NCBI GenBank assembly: GCA_913040765.1
Contig: CAJWIA010000067.1
Location: 1 to 7,428, forward strand
From: an uncultured Anaerolineales bacterium
GTDB taxonomy: Bacteria; Chloroflexota; Anaerolineae; Anaerolineales; UBA11657
Direction: 5' to 3'
DNA length: 7,428 bases
This document shows, one piece after another, positions 1 through 5,195 of this stretch. Positions within the stretch are counted from its first letter, which is position 1. Every line of letters begins with the position of its first letter. The notes beneath the pieces are model-generated. The model ran no database searches and had not been told where the DNA came from. It saw only the letters and a program-made list of their open reading frames with translations. The translations under genes were made by a program, and so were the position numbers.

Positions 1-734
1 ATCGAAGCGTCAGTTTGAATCATCTCGGGAATTGAGAAAAGACTATTCCCAGACTTGAGGGTGCGTCCAACAGCACTTACAACTCCAGCTGTCAAAGACC
101 AGGTCTGTCCAAAGGGATTACCAATTGTTATTGCTCGCTGACCTACGAAAGATTCGTCAGAGTTTCCAAGATTCACTGGGAAAAGTATTGATTGATCAAC
201 ATCAACCTTAATTACAGCAATGTCGCTGTCAGGGTCACCACCAATTGGTTTCGCTCGTACTATCAATCCGTCAATAAAACTTACCTCTAGGATTTCAGCA
301 TCTTGCACTACATGGTAGTTTGTTACTATGTGTCCCTGTTTATCGTATACAAAACCTGAGCCTTCACCTCGTTGGAAAAATTGGTCTGGTTCGTCTGGAA
401 GGCCGAAGCCAAATCCTTCCGGCAATCTTGGATCAGCAGTTGTATCCATCTGTTTTGCAATACTTATATGTACAACTGACGGCGCTACGGATGTGAATAC
501 GTTATTAAGCAATTGTTCTTCAGCGTCAGCTTCAATGCTTTTGTATAATGTTTCTGATGAAGACTTGATTACTATCAATTCTTCGTTATTCTTCTGTTGT
601 ATGTTATCGGATTGGATTCCAGTTTCGGTCTCTTGTACTGCTTCTATCTCATTACTAGTACACGCAGTAAGAAAAAGTGCAATTCCTGAAACTAGTAATG
701 TGACGCTGTTTACATACCATTTATTGTTAATCAT
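1..734 (-). CDS. htrA: HtrA/DegP-like trypsin-family serine protease, lipoprotein, 3' end outside the window
   Basis: The 244 visible residues are the N-terminal part of an envelope serine protease of the HtrA/DegP family (S1C), which cleaves misfolded extracytoplasmic proteins. Residues 11-24 form a hydrophobic signal segment ending in the lipobox LTAC with Cys25, so the protein is probably a lipoprotein. Residues 26-75 are an acidic, Gln/Asn-rich linker. The protease domain starts near residue 76 (TSVAPSVVHI). Catalytic His141 lies in TNYHVV and catalytic Asp171 in DSDIAVIKV. The frame runs off the left edge at IQTDAS, where the family continues into the NPGNSGGP box, so the catalytic serine and any PDZ domain are not visible. 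ATG 732-734 is chosen because it gives a complete signal peptide. The ribosome site before it is weak (GCGAGA). The gene lies downstream of acpP on the same strand but is separated by 266 bases and a hairpin. The family call is firm; DegP versus DegQ/DegS subtype cannot be decided. Confidence 0.93.
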   Translation of the reverse strand, partial: MINNKWYVNSVTLLVSGIALFLTACTSNEIEAVQETETGIQSDNIQQKNNEELIVIKSSSETLYKSIEADAEEQLLNNVFTSVAPSVVHISIAKQMDTTADPRLPEGFGFGLPDEPDQFFQRGEGSGFVYDKQGHIVTNYHVVQDAEILEVSFIDGLIVRAKPIGGDPDSDIAVIKVDVDQSILFPVNLGNSDESFVGQRAITIGNPFGQTWSLTAGVVSAVGRTLKSGNSLFSIPEMIQTDAS

Positions 735-740
735 GATTAA
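727..740. repeat. 14-bp perfect palindrome over the htrA start codon
   Basis: TTAATCATGATTAA reads the same on both strands and its centre is the htrA ATG (732-734 on the minus strand). It could be a protein-binding site or fold at the start of the mRNA, but a 14-bp palindrome is not rare by chance in AT-rich DNA of this length. The structure is certain; a function is not. Confidence 0.35.
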
Positions 741-765
741 TCTCGCACTAGTGTTTTAGAGTGTA

Positions 766-795
766 ATTATTATTAGTGTAATGGTTAAATGTTAA
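766..795 (-). promoter_or_regulatory. possible htrA promoter
   Basis: On the minus strand TTAACA (790-795, 5/6 match to the -35 consensus) is followed after 18 bases by AATAAT (766-771, 5/6 match to -10). A start of transcription near 759 would leave a leader of about 25 bases before the htrA ATG. The area is very AT-rich, so chance matches are easy, and the call is weak. Confidence 0.27.
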
Positions 796-873
796 TAGAA
801 TACAAGATTAATTTGGTGTATGTGTAGGCTGCTTTATCCAATGTAGTTTGACTATATTGACCAGTATAATGCA

Positions 874-907
874 AACAGGTCGATTAAATCACACTAATCG
901 ACCTGTT
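874..907 (-). terminator. hairpin downstream of acpP, probable terminator
   Basis: AACAGGTCGATTA (874-886) and TAATCGACCTGTT (895-907) form a perfect 13-bp stem with an 8-base loop. It lies 94 bases past the acpP stop and before htrA, both on the minus strand, so ending the acpP transcript is the simplest role. On the minus strand the stem is followed by TTTGCATTAT, a poor U-tract, so it may act as an RNA-stabilising or Rho-assisted 3' end instead. The rest of 735-1000 holds no gene that I can see. Confidence 0.55.
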
Positions 908-1000
908 AGTATTTGGACGAAAGCCCAATCGATAAACTGTAGCCTGGTGAGAATAGGATGTTAGGCTAATTTATTATTGCGACCAACGACACTAGACAAG

Positions 1001-1237
1001 TTATCGCATGTTTGTGTCAATGTAACTTACTGCCTCACCTACAGTTGTAATCAATTGTGCCTGCTCATCAGATATTTCGCCCCCAAATTTATCTTCGAAG
1101 GCCATAATCAATTCGACTAGGTCAAGAGAATCTGCACCTAAATCTTCTCTGAAACGGGACTCATTGGTTATCTCACTTGTTTCTACATCTAGCAATTCTG
1201 TGATAATACTTTTTACATCGTCTAGTGAATCTGACAT
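1001..1237 (-). CDS. acpP: acyl carrier protein
   Basis: This 78-residue acidic protein carries growing acyl chains for type II fatty acid synthesis in the cytoplasm. The phosphopantetheine attachment site is Ser37 in the canonical [11 protein letters not shown] motif (residues 33-43). The four-helix acyl carrier fold reads clearly: helix I around 3-16, helix II from Asp36 to about 50, and the [11 protein letters not shown] segment (63-73) at the C-terminus. Length matches the family (75-80). ATG 1235-1237 is preceded by a good ribosome site (AAGAGGT, 6-7 bases away) and a strong promoter at 1271-1298. The gene stands alone, without the fabD, fabG or fabF genes that often flank acpP, and is divergent from the isoprenoid operon. 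A small departure is GGEI in place of the usual D/G-I/V-E-I before helix III. Primary-metabolism ACP is by far the best reading; a dedicated ACP for another pathway is less likely. Confidence 0.96.
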   Translation of the reverse strand: MSDSLDDVKSIITELLDVETSEITNESRFREDLGADSLDLVELIMAFEDKFGGEISDEQAQLITTVGEAVSYIDTNMR

Positions 1238-1270
1238 ATTATTACCTCTTGTTATCCATTACGGCGCGAC

Positions 1271-1298
1271 ATTGTAATACTTCATTTCATATTGTCAA
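1271..1298 (-). promoter_or_regulatory. acpP promoter (sigma-70 type)
   Basis: On the minus strand a perfect TTGACA -35 box (1293-1298) is followed after 16 bases by TACAAT (1271-1276), a 5/6 match to -10. Transcription would start near 1264, giving a leader of about 27 bases containing the AAGAGGT ribosome site. This is the best promoter match in the window and fits a highly expressed gene. Confidence 0.72.
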
Positions 1299-1323
1299 GG
1301 GTGATAATATCTAACTCTTACGA

Positions 1324-1352
1324 TTGACATCCCTAACCCTGACTGATAACAT
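1324..1352 (+). promoter_or_regulatory. promoter of the isoprenoid operon
   Basis: On the plus strand a perfect TTGACA (1324-1329) is followed after 17 bases by TAACAT (1347-1352), which matches -10 at 4 of 6 positions. Transcription would start near 1359, leaving about 25 bases before the ATG at 1384. The -35 box contains the TTG that could otherwise be taken as an upstream start codon, which argues against that longer reading. Its -35 element lies only 25 bases from the -35 of the divergent acpP promoter, so the two polymerases could interfere or share a regulator. Confidence 0.6.
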
Positions 1353-1383
1353 TTGTGCTACTACGATATTGGAACACCTAACT

Positions 1384-2424
1384 ATGGAAGAAGTTACGAC
1401 TGCTTCACGCAAAGATGATCATATCCGTATAAATATTGAGGAAGATGTTCAATTCAAATCAATAAGCAACGGATTAGATAATTTGTATTTTAATCATAAT
1501 GCACTACCAGACTTAGATTTTGATGATATAGACACAAATATAACACTATTAGGCAAAAAGCTCAGCATGCCATTGCTTATTTCATGTATGACAGGTGGTA
1601 CACCAAAAGCGGGTAAGATCAATCGTATATTGGCTGAAGCAGCACAGCATACTGGTATTGGCCTAGGTCTAGGTTCAATGCGTGTTGCATTGGAGGATTC
1701 TACTTCTCTAGCCAGCTTTCAGCTAAGGGATATGGCTCCTGATATATTGTTGTTTGCAAATATAGGTGCAGTACAGCTTAATTATGGAGTCACAGTAGAT
1801 GATTGTCGGAAGTTGGTTGATCTGTCAGGGGCTGATGCAATTGTTTTGCACTTCAATCCTTTGCAGGAAGCGTTACAAGATGAGGGACAGACTAATTTTG
1901 CCGGTCTATTAGATAAAGTTGCAAATTTGTGTGAAACTCTAGGGCGTGATGGTATTCATGTCGTGGCGAAGGAGGTCGGCTGGGGTTTTTCTGAGGAGAC
2001 GTGCAAAAATTTAGCAGATATTGGTATATCTGCAATTGATGTAGCAGGTTCTGGTGGCACTTCTTGGAGCCAGGTAGAAATGTACAGATCTAGTGATAAT
2101 TCGGCTAAGAGGGTGTCCTCAGTCTTTTCAGACTGGGGAATATCTACCTTAGACGCTATTCATAATGCACGACAGGGAGCTCCCAAAGCAGTTTGTATTG
2201 CGTCAGGTGGTCTAAGAAATGGACTGGAAATAGCAAAATGTATTTGTCTAGGAGCTACGGCTACGGGTATGGCACACCCATTTTTACAAGCAGCTACGGA
2301 TTCCACGGAACGAGTGTTAAGTACAATTGGTGAGATTGAACAACAGCTACGAGTAAGTATGTTTTGTGCTGGGGTGGGTACGGTATCAGATTTGCAGCAA
2401 ATATCGTTACTGTGCCGAAAATGA
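1384..2424 (+). CDS. fni: type 2 isopentenyl-diphosphate delta-isomerase
   Basis: This 346-residue cytoplasmic enzyme interconverts isopentenyl and dimethylallyl diphosphate; the type 2 family (IDI-2) uses FMN, NADPH and Mg2+. It is a TIM-barrel flavoprotein, and the family landmarks are in order: RKDDH (9-13) for substrate phosphate binding, MTGG (69-72), GSMR (97-100), the HFNPLQE block (156-162) with the catalytic Gln161 and metal-binding Glu162, KEVG (196-199), GSGGTSW (222-228) and ASGG (273-276) for FMN phosphate. A TTG start at 1324 would add 20 residues with no family counterpart, and it lies in a -35 box without a ribosome site. ATG 1384 puts RKDDH at residue 9, as in known IDI-2 proteins, although its own ribosome site is weak (GGAA at 1371-1374). 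The stop overlaps the start of the prenyl synthase gene (ATGA), so the two are translationally coupled. It is the only IPP isomerase visible; which upstream pathway feeds it cannot be told here. Confidence 0.95.
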   Translation: MEEVTTASRKDDHIRINIEEDVQFKSISNGLDNLYFNHNALPDLDFDDIDTNITLLGKKLSMPLLISCMTGGTPKAGKINRILAEAAQHTGIGLGLGSMRVALEDSTSLASFQLRDMAPDILLFANIGAVQLNYGVTVDDCRKLVDLSGADAIVLHFNPLQEALQDEGQTNFAGLLDKVANLCETLGRDGIHVVAKEVGWGFSEETCKNLADIGISAIDVAGSGGTSWSQVEMYRSSDNSAKRVSSVFSDWGISTLDAIHNARQGAPKAVCIASGGLRNGLEIAKCICLGATATGMAHPFLQAATDSTERVLSTIGEIEQQLRVSMFCAGVGTVSDLQQISLLCRK

Positions 2425-3437
2425 ATTCTACGATAATTAGTCGTCTCTCGCACGAATATCTACCGGTATTTGAGGAAAACCTTAGAAGTATAGTGATGGA
2501 TTCGACTGCTGCTACAAAGTTGGTCGGGCAGATGCTTCATTACCATATGGGATGGGGAGATGGCCTCAAATCCGAGTCCGGTTTAGGTAAGCGCATACGG
2601 CCACTACTAACATTACTATGTACAGAAGCCGCCGGTGGACACTGGCGTAAAGCAATTTCGATTGCTGCTGCAGTTGAACTTATTCACAATTTTTCATTGA
2701 TACATGATGATATACAAGATAAGAGTAGTCTGCGTAGAGGTCGTCCTACTGTATGGTCATTGTGGGGTGCAGAACAAGCAATTAATGCAGGTGATGCTCT
2801 TTTTGCTCATGCTCATCTTGTCCTTCAGAAAGAGCATGCTTTGTCACCGGAAAGCAAGTTGGATGTTTTGCGCTTACTTGATGAAGCCTGTTTATCGCTT
2901 ACTGAGGGTCAGGCAGCGGATATAGAATTTGAGAGGAAGAATCAAGTTGATTTAGATATGTATATGAACATGATTGAAGGCAAGACTGCTTCGTTGATCG
3001 CAGTTTCTACGGAGTTGGGCGCCTTAGTTAGTGGTGCGTCACTACAGCAACGAGTGTGCTATCGTGACTTTGGATATGCTCTCGGTGTTGCATATCAAGT
3101 GAGGGACGATATTTTAGGTGTATGGGGCAGAAGCTCAACAACTGGTAAGCCAACAGGTGATGATTTGCGTGCAAGAAAAAAAACCCTTCCTATAATTCTC
3201 GGTCTGGAGCGATCTGACGAGCTGCGCGCTCTTTATAAGCAAGCTCCACAAAACGATGCTGAAGTAGAAACAGTAATCACAGTCCTAGAGGAAACAGGGG
3301 TATTAGAGGAAGTTACAGATATTGAATTTGATAAAGTGGAGATTGCTTTACAGAAATTATCAAGTGCTTCTCCTAAGGGTGTTGCTGGAGATGCTTTGGT
3401 TGCTCTGGTTAGGCAATTATTGGGCCGTAAATGTTAA
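2421..3437 (+). CDS. all-trans prenyl diphosphate synthase, probably geranylgeranyl (C20) type
   Basis: This 338-residue protein joins IPP units to an allylic diphosphate head-to-tail (polyprenyl synthetase family). Visible motifs: GKRIRP (56-61) binding IPP, the first aspartate-rich motif DDIQD (Asp96, Asp97, Asp100), RRGRPT (105-110), EGQ (162-164), KTA (188-190), and the second aspartate-rich motif DDILG (229-233) followed by TGKPTGDD. The first motif has no two-residue insertion and Phe91 sits five residues before it, the arrangement that in archaeal-type GGPP synthases stops elongation near C20; the product length is therefore an inference. ATG 2421 overlaps the isomerase stop by 4 bases. 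An upstream TTG at 2364 would add 19 residues read from inside the isomerase gene and is not credible. Coupling to the isomerase supplies the DMAPP primer from the same transcript. The product could feed quinone side chains, carotenoids or other terpenoids. Confidence 0.92.
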   Translation: MNSTIISRLSHEYLPVFEENLRSIVMDSTAATKLVGQMLHYHMGWGDGLKSESGLGKRIRPLLTLLCTEAAGGHWRKAISIAAAVELIHNFSLIHDDIQDKSSLRRGRPTVWSLWGAEQAINAGDALFAHAHLVLQKEHALSPESKLDVLRLLDEACLSLTEGQAADIEFERKNQVDLDMYMNMIEGKTASLIAVSTELGALVSGASLQQRVCYRDFGYALGVAYQVRDDILGVWGRSSTTGKPTGDDLRARKKTLPIILGLERSDELRALYKQAPQNDAEVETVITVLEETGVLEEVTDIEFDKVEIALQKLSSASPKGVAGDALVALVRQLLGRKC

Positions 3438-3455
3438 TCCAATTAATATTTGGAT
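3437..3455. terminator. weak hairpin between convergent genes
   Basis: ATCCAA (3437-3442) and TTGGAT (3450-3455) form a 6-bp stem with a 7-base loop right at the prenyl synthase stop codon. On the plus strand it is followed by AATTTGTTAAT. It could help end transcripts of the isoprenoid operon in the 33-base gap before the rhomboid gene, but the stem is short and AT-rich. Confidence 0.22.
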
Positions 3456-3470
3456 AATTTGTTAATAAAG

Positions 3471-4145
3471 TTAATTGTAATCACTGAAATAACTGCTTTT
3501 CATTTTTCGTATACGTCGGGCTAGAAGAAATCCTGCTCCAAATCCGCCTAAGTGAGCCCAATAAGCTACTCCGCTGCTAATAACAGCACTAGCTTCGTTG
3601 ATTACACTTACAAATTGTGACAGAAACCATACTCCTAGGAAAATAACTGCCGGAATTTCTACCAACCATGGCAATATAAATATTGGCACAAATGTTAGTA
3701 CACGGGCTCGAGGAAAGAAAAGGATGTATGCTCCTAACACTCCAGATATTGCACCACTTGCACCAATCATTGGTATAGTCGAAAAGGGTTGCGTGATTAC
3801 TTGCAATATACCACCAATTATTCCAGTCATTAGGTAAAATACTAGGTACTGTAGGTGGCCCATGCGATCCTCTACATTATCGCCAAATATATAGAGTATC
3901 CATAGGTTTCTTATAATGTGAAGCCAACCACCATGCAGGAATTGGCTACTGAAAAGAGATATGGGAGCGAGTAGATGCAGTTCGGTAAATCTGTAAGGTA
4001 CTACTCCAAATGTTTCAAAAATAATTGCCACCGTTTCTCTAGGCAGTCTGATTTGAACAAGGAATATACTTGCATTAATTATAATAATAATCCAGTTTAC
4101 AATAGGAAATGTGTTTGATTTATTCGTGTCACGTATTGGAAACAT
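3471..4145 (-). CDS. rhomboid-family intramembrane serine protease
   Basis: This 224-residue membrane protein belongs to the rhomboid family, which cuts transmembrane segments of other proteins within the bilayer. The dyad is visible: Ser130 in the GASG box (128-131) at the start of one helix and His198 in AYWAHLGGFGAG. His76 and Asn80 in the GGWLHIIRN block (72-80) correspond to the oxyanion-hole residues. Hydrophobic stretches near 14-31, 57-69, 79-88, 98-118, 126-144, 149-175 and 190-209 fit the six-helix core. The N-terminus MFPIRDTNKSNTFPIVNW is typical of compact bacterial rhomboids, which supports ATG 4143-4145 even though there is no clear ribosome site. An extended -10 box ends only 9 bases before the ATG, suggesting an almost leaderless mRNA. 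The C-terminus is short and basic (ARRIRKMK), with no accessory domain. Active residues are intact, so activity is expected; substrates are unknown. Confidence 0.93.
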   Translation of the reverse strand: MFPIRDTNKSNTFPIVNWIIIIINASIFLVQIRLPRETVAIIFETFGVVPYRFTELHLLAPISLFSSQFLHGGWLHIIRNLWILYIFGDNVEDRMGHLQYLVFYLMTGIIGGILQVITQPFSTIPMIGASGAISGVLGAYILFFPRARVLTFVPIFILPWLVEIPAVIFLGVWFLSQFVSVINEASAVISSGVAYWAHLGGFGAGFLLARRIRKMKSSYFSDYN

Positions 4146-4154
4146 AATTGTCTA

Positions 4155-4163
4155 ATGATACCA
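4155..4163 (-). promoter_or_regulatory. extended -10 promoter of the rhomboid gene
   Basis: On the minus strand TGG immediately precedes TATCAT (4155-4160), matching the extended -10 pattern TGn-TATnAT at five of six -10 positions. No good -35 is present, as is usual for this promoter class. Transcription would begin only 2-4 bases before the ATG at 4145, giving a practically leaderless transcript, consistent with the missing ribosome site. Confidence 0.4.
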
Positions 4164-4170
4164 AACTACT

Positions 4171-4198
4171 AGATATTCTATGTTAGAAATTTATATCT
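4171..4198. promoter_or_regulatory. nested inverted repeat, possible operator
   Basis: TTCTA-TGT-TAGAA (4176-4188) is a perfect 5-bp inverted repeat with a 3-base centre, and around it AGATAT (4171-4176) pairs with ATATCT (4193-4198). It lies in the 75-base divergent gap, 23 to 50 bases before the aldolase ATG, where a repressor or activator of either gene could bind. No regulator gene is nearby and the sequence is AT-rich, so chance is a real alternative. Confidence 0.27.
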
Positions 4199-4220
4199 CC
4201 AGTTCTCGTAAAGGACAATA

Positions 4221-5120
4221 ATGTCTACAAATAACAAGATCTCTTTAGCGGGTATTTATCCCACTCTACCTACGCCATTTTTTGTGAATGGGGATATAGA
4301 TTTAGGTAGGCTCCGTCGCAATCTATTGCGCAATTCTGAGTATTGTTCTGGATATGTACTGCAGGGGTCAAATGGGGAATATGTTTTTCTTGACCATAAA
4401 GAACGTGTGTCATTAGTTAGAACTGCGAGAGAGGTTATTCATAGTAGTCAACTCCTTATAGTTGGTTCAGGTATGGAAAGTACTAGCGCGACTATAGATT
4501 TGACCAAATGTATGTCTGATGCAGGAGCTGATATTGTGTTAGTAATCACTCCTCATTACTATAGAGGATCTATGTCTCTTAAAGCGCTAGAGTATCACTA
4601 TATGCAGATTGCATCTAAGTCTCCTGTGCCGGTGTTACTTTATAGTGCACCCATGTTTACAGGCTTAGATTTGTCAGTAGAAGTGACAAAACTTCTGTCT
4701 GAGCACAACAATATTATAGGTATCAAGGAGAGTAGTGGTGATGTTGCGAAGATAAAAAACTTAGTACATGAAACGCCAGAGGACTTCGAGGTTTTGACAG
4801 GATCGGCAAGCCAATTTCTGGCAGGGCTCAATGCGGGTGCAGTTGGAGGTATCCTAGCGTTAGCCAATATAGCTGCTAAATCTCTATCGGAGATGATGGA
4901 CTTGTACGGTCAAGGTGAGATGGAAAGAGCAAAAAAGATACAGATTTGTCTCGTTCCTGTTACCAAGGCTTTGAAGAAGCATTGTGGAATTGCTGGCTTA
5001 AAAGCAGCACTTGAAATGATAGACAAGTGTGGTGGTGAAGTGCGATCACCCTTGTTACCTTTGCTCGATCATGAAAAAGTAGAATTGCGATCTATTTTGA
5101 AGAAAACAGGTTTATTGTAG
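4221..5120 (+). CDS. DHDPS-superfamily aldolase, 4-hydroxy-2-oxoglutarate aldolase (HOGA1)-like
   Basis: This 299-residue cytoplasmic TIM-barrel protein is a class I (Schiff-base) aldolase of the dihydrodipicolinate synthase/N-acetylneuraminate lyase superfamily. The Schiff-base lysine is Lys169 in GIKESSGD and the catalytic tyrosine is Tyr141 in LLYSAP. Two features separate it from true DapA: the GTTGE motif is GSNGE (49-53), and the arginine that DapA has just after the catalytic Tyr for the carboxylate is absent (YSAPMFTGLD). Both features, and long stretches such as GSGMEST (82-88), TPHYYRGSMS (110-119) and TGLDL (147-151), match eukaryotic mitochondrial 4-hydroxy-2-oxoglutarate aldolase as I remember it. 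That enzyme splits 4-hydroxy-2-oxoglutarate to pyruvate and glyoxylate at the end of hydroxyproline breakdown. Start ATG 4221 has a good ribosome site (AAAGGA, 5 bases away). The gene is a single unit, divergent from the rhomboid gene and convergent with trpB, with no hydroxyproline-pathway partners in view. The substrate could be another 2-keto acid. Confidence 0.88.
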   Translation: MSTNNKISLAGIYPTLPTPFFVNGDIDLGRLRRNLLRNSEYCSGYVLQGSNGEYVFLDHKERVSLVRTAREVIHSSQLLIVGSGMESTSATIDLTKCMSDAGADIVLVITPHYYRGSMSLKALEYHYMQIASKSPVPVLLYSAPMFTGLDLSVEVTKLLSEHNNIIGIKESSGDVAKIKNLVHETPEDFEVLTGSASQFLAGLNAGAVGGILALANIAAKSLSEMMDLYGQGEMERAKKIQICLVPVTKALKKHCGIAGLKAALEMIDKCGGEVRSPLLPLLDHEKVELRSILKKTGLL

Positions 5121-5139
5121 TGTTCATGCCAGCACAGAT

Positions 5140-5179
5140 ACCATGACAGTAACTAGCAATTTGCAGATACTGTCATGGT
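5140..5179. terminator. hairpin between the convergent aldolase and trpB genes
   Basis: ACCATGACAGTA (5140-5151) and TACTGTCATGGT (5168-5179) form a perfect 12-bp stem around a 16-base loop that itself contains GCAA/TTGC. It begins 20 bases past the aldolase stop and ends 16 bases before the trpB stop on the other strand, the right place for a two-way terminator. Neither strand has a real U-tract after the stem (TATATTTGCG on plus, TATCTGTGCT on minus), so Rho-independent action is doubtful. Confidence 0.58.
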
Positions 5180-5195
5180 TATATTTGCGCAACTA

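Noticed and set aside
328..759. A 143-codon plus-strand open frame
   Set aside because: It lies opposite the clearly recognisable htrA N-terminus, has no family features and no ribosome site; it is a shadow frame.
848..870. Perfect TATAAT at 865-870 on the plus strand with TTGACT upstream, as a promoter for a small RNA including the 874-907 hairpin
   Set aside because: The spacing between the boxes is only 11 bases, there is no extended -10 and no gene follows on that strand before 1384; chance match in AT-rich DNA.
940..968. TAGCCT/AGGCTA inverted repeat just past the acpP stop
   Set aside because: A 6-bp stem with a 17-base loop is too weak to call, and the 13-bp hairpin further on is the better terminator candidate.
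2364..2420. Upstream TTG start for the prenyl synthase
   Set aside because: The 19 added residues are read from inside the isomerase gene and look nothing like the family; ATG 2421 with its ATGA overlap is far better.
4148..4177. TTGTCT-N18-GATATT as a plus-strand promoter for the aldolase
   Set aside because: Both boxes match at only four positions and the spacer is long; several equally weak alternatives exist in the same gap.
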